From the IMG/VR virus record IMGVR_UViG_3300043427_002327, positions 186,001 through 250,000 of that record: a DNA stretch of 64,000 nt, one strand, 5' to 3'. Origin of the DNA: a virus. Under the pieces are notes generated by a model that was given only the letters and a program-made list of their open reading frames with translations, searched no databases and had not been told where the DNA came from. The position numbers and the translations under genes are program-made. The stretch's first letter is position 1. Every line of letters starts with the position of its first letter. Of the stretch, positions 29,023-37,630 are shown one piece after another.

Positions 29023-30568
29023 TTGTAGTATTATAAAGATTTAAAATTGCATCAGTTCTTTCTTTGAGATTTATTGTTTCTTGTGAAAATCCAGATGCAA
29101 ATATAATGATATTTGGATTTTGTGTGAGTTTTCCAATGTTTAATAGATGAGTAAATGCCTTACCCATTAAATGACCACCAAGGTTCATTGCTTCACTTAA
29201 TGCGTGAAATGCATAATTAGATGCTCTTGAAATATCTTGAAGTTGTATGAGACAAATACTCGTCATAATAAACACATCAACTCTTGTCGGGTCAAAATAA
29301 GGTTTAGACATATTCAAATATTCTTGACCCAATTCAACTGCTTTTTGAATGTTTTGAACTTGATAATAATGTTTAAATATAAACCAGAGATAATAAATGT
29401 TTTGATACTGTTCATACTCTCTTTCACAAATTGAAAGATAGAATAATTCCTTATCTATTGTATTATGAATATTTTTTGTAATCTTAATTGTGGTATCTAC
29501 TGCAACTTCATTTAGATAATCTTTTGTTGGAATAAACATTGGAGTTTCATGAACTGAATTCACCCAGGTATAATTCTTGGTTCGGTGAAAGCGAATATGT
29601 GAAGTTTGACCCAAGGTTGGTTCATTGTCTCCTTCTTTATCATATCGTTCGTGTCTAAATGCAGTGAATTCATTTGAGATTACTTCAAGACCTTCTGGAA
29701 AGAAATCATCTAAATCTTCATTAAAATCCAATGAAAATGCCCAGTCAGTTTTTACATAAGATAATGCTTGATTTCTTGCGATTGAGAAATCAAACTCTTC
29801 TCTGGTTTGTGAGTGTTGATGAACTTCAATTCCCGCTTCTTGCAGTAGTTCTACTGTTTTATCAGTACTTCCGGTATCAACTACAACAGTGTGAGTGAAT
29901 TTCTTTGAGTTCTCAATGAACTTTTGAATATTCTTTTCTTCGTTTTTGCAAATTGCATATAATGTAATTTCCATTTTATCTCCTTGTTTTTGATGTAACC
30001 AAACTTTACTTAATGTACAATCTCCACGATTAAGAAGAACTACAGATTTACCTGTAAAATATTCATTAACTGCTTGAATAACTCCATTCCAACTAATTAC
30101 ATAATCATCGCCGGTAATAAAACCTCCCGGTTTGACCTTTGGATACCATGCAATAATGTCTGCAAGAACATTTTCATAATCGTGAGATGCATCAATATGA
30201 ACAAAATCAAGACTATTATCTTCAAACTGTTTTGCTGCCTCAATACTTGTGGTTTGTAATGGTATTACATAATTACTTACACCACATTGTTCAAGATTAT
30301 ATTTAAATGCATCAAATAAAGTAAAATTCTGTGTCTTTAATCTATTTAATGCTTCTTTATGAGCATCTTCATCACTACCTTCCCAAGTATCTACTGCATA
30401 AAACTTGATGTTTTTATTTGAGTTCTTAATCTGTTCTCCCATATAACAAGTTGATTGCCCCATCCAAGAACCCACTTCTACGAAAGTTGAGTTATCTGGG
30501 CAGTATTTGATTGCTAAATCATAAAGATTAGTATAAGAAAAATAACCCTCAATGTCTTTCCAATTCAT
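29012..30568 (-). CDS. methyltransferase fused to GT2 glycosyltransferase (518 aa)
   Basis: The start at 30568 (MNWKDIEGYFSYTNLYDLA) has an upstream overlap. Residues 25-190 form a SAM-methyltransferase with TFVEVGSWMGQST (motif I), YAVDTWEG and FVHIDASHDY. From about residue 195 a GT2-like domain starts (EITLYAICKNEEKNI, VVVDTGSTDKTVELL, SLDFNEDLDD in the DxD position). TPR-like helices end the protein. It probably methylates and transfers sugars onto one substrate. Confidence 0.75.
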   Translation of the reverse strand: MNWKDIEGYFSYTNLYDLAIKYCPDNSTFVEVGSWMGQSTCYMGEQIKNSNKNIKFYAVDTWEGSDEDAHKEALNRLKTQNFTLFDAFKYNLEQCGVSNYVIPLQTTSIEAAKQFEDNSLDFVHIDASHDYENVLADIIAWYPKVKPGGFITGDDYVISWNGVIQAVNEYFTGKSVVLLNRGDCTLSKVWLHQKQGDKMEITLYAICKNEEKNIQKFIENSKKFTHTVVVDTGSTDKTVELLQEAGIEVHQHSQTREEFDFSIARNQALSYVKTDWAFSLDFNEDLDDFFPEGLEVISNEFTAFRHERYDKEGDNEPTLGQTSHIRFHRTKNYTWVNSVHETPMFIPTKDYLNEVAVDTTIKITKNIHNTIDKELFYLSICEREYEQYQNIYYLWFIFKHYYQVQNIQKAVELGQEYLNMSKPYFDPTRVDVFIMTSICLIQLQDISRASNYAFHALSEAMNLGGHLMGKAFTHLLNIGKLTQNPNIIIFASGFSQETINLKERTDAILNLYNTTNEN

Positions 30569-31263
30569 AAGTATTTTTTCCAATCAATACAAGGTGATAA
30601 GAGGTCTGCTTCGCAATGTGTAGAATAACCAGGAATGGAAGATATTAATACTCTTCCATTTTGTGATAGTTCTATAAATTTTGAATGGTCTGTTGATGGT
30701 TCTACATCTGTTGAATGTTTGATATGAGTATCAAAATCATTCATTAAAGTTGAATATTCAACCGCAAAAGTATTTGTAGTTGAAGGGGTCGCCATCCAAT
30801 GAGATGAGTTGGTATGAAGAACCTTGGTTCTAAAATCTCTGTAGAACTCCATGTATTTATCTCTATGGTCATATAGGGTTACATAATCTGCATAAAGTTC
30901 AAAACCCTCTAAAAGAATTTTATCCCAACCTGGACGATGAATATAGTCATCTTCTAAAAAGTAAATGATTTCTCCTTTACGATGAACAGTATTTTTAACA
31001 AGATTTAGAGTTTCAATAAAACTCTTTGCTTCTCCACCAGAGTTAATAATATGAACTTTTTCTTCTTGGGATAAAAAGGTGTCTTCAATCTTACCGTAAT
31101 ATTCATCATACACAATAGTGTAATTGGTGGTTTCTGGATTTAAAGTGTTCTTAAAATTTTGAAAAACCTTTTCTTTACTCCACCACTTTGGTCTTTGTTT
31201 TCCGGGAGTTTCTTGTATTTTAGACTGATAACAGTGTCTTAAATAAACATTAATTTTTTTCAT
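30565..31263 (-). CDS. glycosyltransferase-like protein (232 aa)
   Basis: The start at 31263 (MKKINVYLRHCYQS) is favoured over an upstream Met inside the previous gene. An acidic EDDY motif sits in IIYFLEDDYIHRPGW near residue 105, suiting metal and nucleotide-sugar binding in the GT-A fold. No CAZy family can be named. It overlaps the next gene by 4 nt. Confidence 0.6.
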   Translation of the reverse strand: MKKINVYLRHCYQSKIQETPGKQRPKWWSKEKVFQNFKNTLNPETTNYTIVYDEYYGKIEDTFLSQEEKVHIINSGGEAKSFIETLNLVKNTVHRKGEIIYFLEDDYIHRPGWDKILLEGFELYADYVTLYDHRDKYMEFYRDFRTKVLHTNSSHWMATPSTTNTFAVEYSTLMNDFDTHIKHSTDVEPSTDHSKFIELSQNGRVLISSIPGYSTHCEADLLSPCIDWKKYL

Positions 31264-32053
31264 TGAGTTTCTCCAAATCATATTCATTCCACCAGGATTT
31301 CCAATCAATAAAGAAATCTTTATCCCAATCTGTTTGCATATGTAATGCTAACGATGGAATTGGATTAAAACAGTAGTATCCTCTTTCATAATAAATTCGG
31401 TCAATACTTTCCATTTCCATTACTGGTGAGACTTCACTGGTTCCCATCTTGTAGAATAAATCCCAGTTCTTTTCTATTATACTCACATGGGTCATTAAAG
31501 TAAATGCAGGATGAATATTTGTTCTCCAGTATCTGTCTTTGCCGACAACGATGTTACAAGGTACTGCAGTGTTTTGTGGGTCGTGATATTCTGCAGGTTT
31601 GTTAAAAGGAAAGATACTTGCAGGAGCACCTAAATTACAACTGAATTGATTGATTGCGTGTATCATCAGTTCAATTGAATTCTTTTGATGAAGAAAATCA
31701 TCTTGAACAAAATAAACCCAATCTCTTCCAAATGATTTTCCATACTCATAACATCTCAAAATAGAAGGCATAATACCATAAGTTTCAAGATGTGTTAGGT
31801 TAATCTTGAATTTTGCAATATTGATTAATTTTTGAAGAATATCTAAGAATTCTTGAGATGAATGGTCATCAAAAATTTGCAGTTGTATTTCATAATCAGG
31901 ATATTTTTCTTGAGCAAAATTCAAACTATCAATTAAAGAAAATACACAATGAGATGATACTTCTATCTTTGGTGCATTGCAGTATCTTGTTTGACTATCA
32001 TCCCGATTTCCTTTTGAGTGAGTTTGCAAAACAACTAACAAATGAGTTTTCAT
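31250..32053 (-). CDS. GT2-like glycosyltransferase (267 aa)
   Basis: The N-terminus LLVVLQTHSKGNRDD and a VYFVQDDFLHQKNS acidic motif at about residue 125 suggest a GT-A enzyme. The remaining part has several Trp and His (HMQTDWDKDFF). It overlaps the sulfotransferase gene by 4 nt, consistent with a shared pathway. Donor and acceptor unknown. Confidence 0.6.
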   Translation of the reverse strand: MKTHLLVVLQTHSKGNRDDSQTRYCNAPKIEVSSHCVFSLIDSLNFAQEKYPDYEIQLQIFDDHSSQEFLDILQKLINIAKFKINLTHLETYGIMPSILRCYEYGKSFGRDWVYFVQDDFLHQKNSIELMIHAINQFSCNLGAPASIFPFNKPAEYHDPQNTAVPCNIVVGKDRYWRTNIHPAFTLMTHVSIIEKNWDLFYKMGTSEVSPVMEMESIDRIYYERGYYCFNPIPSLALHMQTDWDKDFFIDWKSWWNEYDLEKLNEKN

Positions 32054-32832
32054 ATATCAAATTTGGAATATAGTTTCATATTTTCTTCTCCTATAATTTC
32101 TATAGGGTCTTGTGAGATTTTAGAAAGATTTGGACGAATAGTGTGAAGGTCTTTCAGTCCCCATGCCTCATCTTTTTCTTCTCCACAAGCATTTTCAATA
32201 TTGTGAAAAGTATTTGTGTGAGATGTAACTTCTAAAAACTCATAGATTTTATTGAGTTCTTGTTGTGGATTGTTTAGTAGTTGATTGTATTCTACCAGAT
32301 GAACCCACTCCGGATATTTATTCAGTCCATAAATCATACTCTCATAAGAAGGAGAAACATAATATCTCCAAATGTATTCTGCACGATTGTTATTTGTAAT
32401 GGAAAGATTATCTTTTTTTAAGTGATTATCAATAAAGTTATCTTGATGTCCTGTTCTTTCTATGAGGGAGATATAGGAAGTAAGAACTTCTGGAATGGGA
32501 CGATAAGTTGCGACAATCTTGGGTTTGTTTGATAAGAACATTTGTACTGTATCAAGGTTCTTGCCCCAAAATCTATGTTTGTCTAATATGATTGATTTTG
32601 GAATATGATTATAGAAATTTGCAAGAACTGACTTATAGACATTATAAGAGATTGATTTGCGGTCAAAGGTGAATTGTTGGTCTATACGATTAAAAGATTT
32701 CTCAATATCAGTCACTACATCTCCTAATGGTGATGTAGGAGATACATAAATTTCTGGATGTTGATTGAGAATTGAACCTAATAATGTTGAACCACTTCTT
32801 GGAAGTCCTCCAAGAAAATATAAAGTTTTCAT
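32050..32832 (-). CDS. sulfotransferase (260 aa)
   Basis: The start at 32832 (MKTLYFLGGLPRSGST) puts the PAPS 5'-phosphosulfate loop (GLPRSGSTLL) at the N-terminus, the standard position. A 3'-phosphate-binding region around VATYRPIPEVLTSYISL follows. Such enzymes move sulfate from PAPS to sugar or protein hydroxyls. Within the glycan cassette it could sulfate a phage-made saccharide. Confidence 0.85.
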   Translation of the reverse strand: MKTLYFLGGLPRSGSTLLGSILNQHPEIYVSPTSPLGDVVTDIEKSFNRIDQQFTFDRKSISYNVYKSVLANFYNHIPKSIILDKHRFWGKNLDTVQMFLSNKPKIVATYRPIPEVLTSYISLIERTGHQDNFIDNHLKKDNLSITNNNRAEYIWRYYVSPSYESMIYGLNKYPEWVHLVEYNQLLNNPQQELNKIYEFLEVTSHTNTFHNIENACGEEKDEAWGLKDLHTIRPNLSKISQDPIEIIGEENMKLYSKFDI

Positions 32833-32840
32833 AGTTGTTT

Positions 32841-34031
32841 TTATAATGTTGGGTCGTTGTATGTGAGTGCTACCGTATGAGTAGCTCCACCATTCACTTG
32901 TTTCCAATTAGTTCCACCGGCAAATGTAGTGATTGGAGTACTTCTGTTTCCTGTAGTTGCTCCATTTCCAAGTCGTCCACTATCTCCACTACCCCAAATC
33001 CAAAGGGTTCCATCGGTCTTGATTGCTACTATGTGATCACTTCCAGCATTCACCTGTTTCCAGGTGGTTCCTCCAGCAAATGTGGTGACTGGAGTACTTA
33101 TATTTCCAGTAGTTACTCCATTTCCAAGTTCTCCAGTACTTCCAAAACCCCAAGTCCATAGAGTTCCATCAGTCTTGATTGCTGCTGTGTTTGCTCTACT
33201 AACACTCACTTGTTTCCAATTGGTTCCGCCAGCAAATGTGGTGACTGGAGTACTTCTGTCTGTGGTTGAGGCATTCCCAAGATTTCCATATTGATTTCTA
33301 CCCCAAGTCCATAGAGTTCCATCGGTTTTGATTGCTGCTGTGTGAGGGGCGGCGGTGCCGCTGACAGCACTTACTTGTTTCCAATTCTTGCCACCGGCAA
33401 ATGTGGTGACTGGAGTGCTTCTATTTGTAGTTTGTGCATTTCCAAGTGATCCATTACCATTAAACCCCCAAGTCCAAAGGGTTCCATCGGTTTTGATTGC
33501 TGATATGTAATCACCACCAGCACTCACTTGTTTCCAGTTAGTTCCACCAGCAAATGTGGTGACTGGAGTGCTTCTATCTGTAGTATTTGCATTTCCAAGT
33601 TGTCCATTAGTTCCATATCCCCAAGTCCAAAGAGTTCCATCAGTTTTGATTGCTGCCGTATTCCTACCACCAACACTCACTTGTTTCCAATTGGTTCCTC
33701 CAGCAAATGTGGTGATTGGAGTACTAAAGGTTCCAGTAGTTGCTCCATTTCCAAGTTGTCCGTATCTCCCATAACCCCAAGTCCAAAGAGTTCCATCGGT
33801 TTTGATTGCTGCTACGATAGAATTTCCGCAACTTACTTGTTTCCAATTAGTTCCACCAGCAAATGTAGTAACTGGAGTGCTTCTATTTGTAGTTTGTGCA
33901 TTTCCAAGTCTTCCATTACTTCCAAAACCCCACACCCATAAGTTTCCATCACGAAATAAATCCGCAGGAATAAAGACATCATCAAAAGAATAATCAACTC
34001 CGTCTTGTCTAAAGTTGTAAAATGTGGGCAT
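32841..34031 (-). CDS. RCC1-like propeller fibre protein, 7 blades (396 aa)
   Basis: A 30-residue head (MPTFYNFRQDGVDYSFDDVF) is followed by seven copies of an RCC1-type blade containing TDGTLWTWG, LGN, STPVTTFAGGTNWKQVS and TAAIK. Seven blades make one closed beta-propeller, as in human RCC1. The repeats are nearly identical, unlike cellular RCC1. It is probably a virion adhesin that binds a surface ligand. Confidence 0.85.
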   Translation of the reverse strand: MPTFYNFRQDGVDYSFDDVFIPADLFRDGNLWVWGFGSNGRLGNAQTTNRSTPVTTFAGGTNWKQVSCGNSIVAAIKTDGTLWTWGYGRYGQLGNGATTGTFSTPITTFAGGTNWKQVSVGGRNTAAIKTDGTLWTWGYGTNGQLGNANTTDRSTPVTTFAGGTNWKQVSAGGDYISAIKTDGTLWTWGFNGNGSLGNAQTTNRSTPVTTFAGGKNWKQVSAVSGTAAPHTAAIKTDGTLWTWGRNQYGNLGNASTTDRSTPVTTFAGGTNWKQVSVSRANTAAIKTDGTLWTWGFGSTGELGNGVTTGNISTPVTTFAGGTTWKQVNAGSDHIVAIKTDGTLWIWGSGDSGRLGNGATTGNRSTPITTFAGGTNWKQVNGGATHTVALTYNDPTL

Positions 34032-34047
34032 TTTGGAAATCCTTAAG

Positions 34048-34401
34048 TTACTCTACAAATATTACTGAAGTATTCATCTTATCACCCCAATTTTGAAGAT
34101 ACTTTTTAACATCAGGGTTCATCTTCATATTATTTATTGCAAGTGCCTTTAAGTATTGTCCGTTCTCATTATTTTCCACAGAAACCAGTACATCACACTT
34201 ATCAGGTCTCATTTCTTCAGGAAGTAGATGTTGAGACCATGCACACTGATAATTTCTACAAACCTCTGGTCGTGCCTTATGAACTCCACAACCTCCCTCT
34301 TCAAGAAACTTACATGACTTTCCGCATCCAAAGTTCCAACCAAATGCATCACCAACCAACCAAGAACAACACGCAGTGCATTCTCCACATTCACGAAACA
34401 T
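34048..34401 (-). CDS. YkgJ-type Cys-cluster protein (117 aa)
   Basis: A dense Cys set (CGECTACC, CGKSCKFL, GCGVH, CRNYQCAW) matches the YkgJ family (Zn/Fe-chelating; C..C..CC). The function is not known, but the family often clusters with glycosyltransferase genes. Here it starts 10 nt inside the next gene. Confidence 0.75.
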   Translation of the reverse strand: MFRECGECTACCSWLVGDAFGWNFGCGKSCKFLEEGGCGVHKARPEVCRNYQCAWSQHLLPEEMRPDKCDVLVSVENNENGQYLKALAINNMKMNPDVKKYLQNWGDKMNTSVIFVE

Positions 34402-35044
34402 AATTCACCTCTCTATAAAAGTATGTATAAGGTTCGTGGTCTTCTGGTTGATATAATGACTTGAATTTACCTTCACCACTACCAATCCAAAATTCACGGT
34501 CTAATCTAAAATCACTTTTCAAAAACTCATCATTTAATCTATTTACATAAGATGCATTTGCCCACCAAAAGTTTCCAACAAAGTGTTGAGTTCCTGCTTT
34601 CTCCCAAGATTGTCTCCCATCACTCCAAGTAGTCGGTCCTAAAATCTTAAGATTACTTCCCACTGCATCATAATTCTCCAAATACTTCACACACTCCTTC
34701 CATCTATCAATGACGAAATACTCCATCATCAATCTCCAACTCTCTGCATTCATACTTTCTTTTGATACTCCTTTTGTATGAAAGTAAAGAACTCTATAAT
34801 CTGGATTTTCTTTACAAAAATCTCTTAAGGAAATTAGAGTATCTGTTTCTTCCTTATGATTTTGATTATAGGTCACAATGGTTTTTTCTGGAATATTAAA
34901 GAGTTCCTTATTTCCATTTACTCCAAAGTGTATATGAAATGCCTCTTGTATTAATCCTGAAGTATATAATCTATGAACCTGTTGTTGGTAAATAAATGCA
35001 CCCAAATTACATTGAAAAATATGGTAAAAGATTGCAAGTTTCAT
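34391..35044 (-). CDS. glycosyltransferase-like protein (217 aa)
   Basis: The protein has a YFHTKGVSKESM motif near residue 93, then WRLMMEYFVIDRW and a HFVGNFWWANASYV motif, a pattern seen in uncharacterised sugar transferases of phages and cyanobacteria. There is no classical DxD. Assigned mainly from context and this motif pair. Confidence 0.5.
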   Translation of the reverse strand: MKLAIFYHIFQCNLGAFIYQQQVHRLYTSGLIQEAFHIHFGVNGNKELFNIPEKTIVTYNQNHKEETDTLISLRDFCKENPDYRVLYFHTKGVSKESMNAESWRLMMEYFVIDRWKECVKYLENYDAVGSNLKILGPTTWSDGRQSWEKAGTQHFVGNFWWANASYVNRLNDEFLKSDFRLDREFWIGSGEGKFKSLYQPEDHEPYTYFYREVNYVS

Positions 35045-35820
35045 ATTTTGTAACTGTCTCCCTCCATTCCTTTAATTGTAGTCAATCCAAGATTAGGAAT
35101 ACTAATCACATTTTTTTGATTTAAGAACCGATATAAAGAGTGTTCTACATCAGTACCTGCAGTGTATTGCATCATCTTTTCAAGATAAGTAAAAGTTTTT
35201 TCAAGAGAACTTACAATCTCATTAAAGAGTATTCGGTCAAAAGACCAAAGACCAGTCACCATCATTCCTTTTGCACCATAAAGATATGCATAGACATTCT
35301 CAAGTTCTTTTTCATCATAATTTTCTGCCTCTTGAGAAAGGTAATCATATTTTTTAATTACATATCGTTCTTCAAGAAACTTTGATTTATAATCATTAAT
35401 ATCAAAGTATTCATTTAATAAGTATCTTCCAGTAAGTTTAAAAACTCTTTGACTATCTGGAAAAAGATTATGAGTTTTTATGTAATATAAAGTATTCAAT
35501 AGTCCTCTGGTTTCTAATAAAGATTTACCATAAGTAATCAGTTCTGGTCTTTTTTCAAGATTGGAATAGATTTGTTGAAGAACTGGTTCATTTGAAAAAT
35601 CTAAAAACAAGTCACATTTATTTCTTAAAATATTCTTATATTCTTCCGCAAGTGTTTGATGAGAACATTCAAATAAAATAATATAAGAAGTTGGTACTTT
35701 TTCTCTTACACATTCAATTGTTTTAAGTGTCTGTTCAAATCGTTGTTCTTCTGTAAATGCACTAAAGTTATTTTCCTGAAAATGTTTGAGTGCAGAACCA
35801 ATTAGGAATAAAAATTTCAT
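35041..35820 (-). CDS. putative glycosyltransferase-like protein (259 aa)
   Basis: A VFKLTGRYLLNEYF motif near residue 145 (KLTGRY) occurs in several GT-A type and capsular-transferase-like proteins. The rest has no identifiable catalytic motif. It is coupled to both neighbours by 4-nt overlaps. Confidence 0.45.
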   Translation of the reverse strand: MKFLFLIGSALKHFQENNFSAFTEEQRFEQTLKTIECVREKVPTSYIILFECSHQTLAEEYKNILRNKCDLFLDFSNEPVLQQIYSNLEKRPELITYGKSLLETRGLLNTLYYIKTHNLFPDSQRVFKLTGRYLLNEYFDINDYKSKFLEERYVIKKYDYLSQEAENYDEKELENVYAYLYGAKGMMVTGLWSFDRILFNEIVSSLEKTFTYLEKMMQYTAGTDVEHSLYRFLNQKNVISIPNLGLTTIKGMEGDSYKI

Positions 35821-36275
35821 AGGTAATCTGTATTAAAACTAATAATTATTCTTTCTTCTGTTTCTTCTTCAGTATAATGAATTAAATCACTTGAGAAAAT
35901 AACCAAAAGACCTGGATAGGGTGCAATAGATTTATTTGGAAATATCAATGGTGTCTTTCCTGAAATATAAAATGCACCACTGATGATACTTTCTTCGTGT
36001 TTATGTGCCTTGAGTTTATTTCCTGGTTGTGATATATTGAACCAACTGTTGATAATCTTAAGTGATGGAATGTGATATTTATTGCAATATGTATGAATAT
36101 ATTTTTCTATGATGACTTTTAATCCATTTAACTCTGGATACATTAAAATCGGCATTCCATAATTATAAGTAGAAACTCCATTTGTTACAAGACCGTGAGT
36201 ACTGGTTTTGATTTGTAGAAGTTTATTTTTAATAGAATTTAGATTGAGAAAAGAAAGATTATATTCCTCTATCAT
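35817..36275 (-). CDS. putative 2OG-Fe(II) oxygenase (152 aa)
   Basis: The second half fits the small 2OG oxygenase family: SWFNISQPGNKLKAHKHEES (iron His/Glu), SGAFYIS, and GLLVIFSSDLIHYTEEE...RIIISFN with the distal His and Arg. These hydroxylate proline or other residues. In this locus a fibre protein or a sugar could be the target; that is inferred. Confidence 0.7.
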   Translation of the reverse strand: MIEEYNLSFLNLNSIKNKLLQIKTSTHGLVTNGVSTYNYGMPILMYPELNGLKVIIEKYIHTYCNKYHIPSLKIINSWFNISQPGNKLKAHKHEESIISGAFYISGKTPLIFPNKSIAPYPGLLVIFSSDLIHYTEEETEERIIISFNTDYL

Positions 36276-37599
36276 TCAAAAACTCCTTTAGTTGTTTGAG
36301 GGGTTCATTCCAGTTTCTGGGTTTCTTTTGTTTAAAAAGATGAACATTATTTCCATACCACCAAGATTTATTTGTAGAACTTGTCCAAACATAGTATTCC
36401 ATAATGGGAACAAAGACACAAACTTCTTTACCTTGTGATGCTGCGATGTGTGCAATGGAAGTACAGGAAGTAATCACCAAGTCCATTTGAGATACCAGTG
36501 AGAATGTATCTGTAAAATCACGATTTTGAATATCAAAGGTTTTGATATCATAACCTTCTGGTGGTGTTTGGTCTGGTAGTTGAAGTGAATATAGGGATGC
36601 TGAGGTTTTTGAAAGAACATCAAATAATGGTTCGGGTTCAATGGAACGAAAATGTGCCTGTTCAAATCCAGAACCAGAATTCCAGAACACTCCAATCTTA
36701 TATTTTTGGTCTTCTTTTAGGTATGAATATTGTTGTTCTTTTTCTGGAAGTGGTTGAAGATAGGGTTCTTGACCTAAATCTTGAACTGTGAGATTGAGAT
36801 AATAAGGTAATGCAAGAGCATAAACCCAAACTGAATTTTCTGGAAAAGTGATTTTATCATAGACACAAACTGAAGTAAACCCGTTATAATTGAAGAGTTT
36901 CACCATTTCTTTTCTGGTAGAAGTCCAGATTGGTTTCATTCCAAGTTCTTTTAGGTGTTTCATAAACCGAATGTGAATAATCTCGTCTCCTGCACCACAT
37001 TGACTGTCTATGATGATTGTTTGACCTGGTGTTACGGTTCCGTCCCACTTTTTGAAAGGTGGGAGTTTCTTATTCTTATATGCTTCTACTTCTCCTGCTT
37101 TGAGAAAGTGTTGAAGACCTATATGTAAGTCATCTTTACGAAAATAATGTCCTGAAAGATTATGATATGCTTTTCGTTCTATTTCAGGTGAAAGTGATTT
37201 TTGAAGTAATTGAAACAAAAGTTTCTCTGACTTTTCTTTTTGATTAAGTGCAGAATAAGAAAATGTTTCTTCTAAAAGAAGTTCAATATCTTGTGAGTTT
37301 TTTGATTTAATCTTTGAGATTTGAGTGAGTGCCTTATCTGGGTAATTGTTTTGATTGTATGCGTTGATGAGGTTTTTTGTGGTGATATAATTTTCTTCTT
37401 TGGTTTTTGTGAGTTTTAATGCTTTTTCGCCATAGGTAATTGCATTGGAGAAGTCTTTGATTTCAAAGAATATCTTTGCAACATCATTGTATTGTTCAAA
37501 TGTTTCTGCTCTTTTTCCAAATGCAAGGAGAACTTGTGTTGTAAGTTCCTTTTCTTCAAAGGAATGCAGGGTTTTTGTGACCAACTCAAGGGGGTTCAT
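36259..37599 (-). CDS. TPR protein with GT9-like glycosyltransferase domain (446 aa)
   Basis: Residues 1-170 are TPR helices. The C-terminal part resembles GT9/heptosyltransferase-type proteins: IIDSQCGAGDEIIHIRFMK, YKIGVFWNSGSGFEQAHF and VITSCTSIAHIAASQGKEV. TPR-GT9 fusions occur in bacterial glycan clusters. It overlaps the oxygenase gene by 17 nt. Confidence 0.7.
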   Translation of the reverse strand: MNPLELVTKTLHSFEEKELTTQVLLAFGKRAETFEQYNDVAKIFFEIKDFSNAITYGEKALKLTKTKEENYITTKNLINAYNQNNYPDKALTQISKIKSKNSQDIELLLEETFSYSALNQKEKSEKLLFQLLQKSLSPEIERKAYHNLSGHYFRKDDLHIGLQHFLKAGEVEAYKNKKLPPFKKWDGTVTPGQTIIIDSQCGAGDEIIHIRFMKHLKELGMKPIWTSTRKEMVKLFNYNGFTSVCVYDKITFPENSVWVYALALPYYLNLTVQDLGQEPYLQPLPEKEQQYSYLKEDQKYKIGVFWNSGSGFEQAHFRSIEPEPLFDVLSKTSASLYSLQLPDQTPPEGYDIKTFDIQNRDFTDTFSLVSQMDLVITSCTSIAHIAASQGKEVCVFVPIMEYYVWTSSTNKSWWYGNNVHLFKQKKPRNWNEPLKQLKEFLNDRGI

Positions 37600-37623
37600 T
37601 GTGTGATTATAGTGTATCTTGAG

Positions 37624-37630
37624 TATTTAG
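37624..37630 (-). promoter_or_regulatory. CTAAATA late-type promoter
   Basis: The minus strand reads TTCTAAATACTC 25 nt upstream of the TPR/GT9-like gene and overlaps the RCC1 gene's stop. A TATAAT also lies 10 nt closer to the start, so the promoter type is uncertain. Confidence 0.4.
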
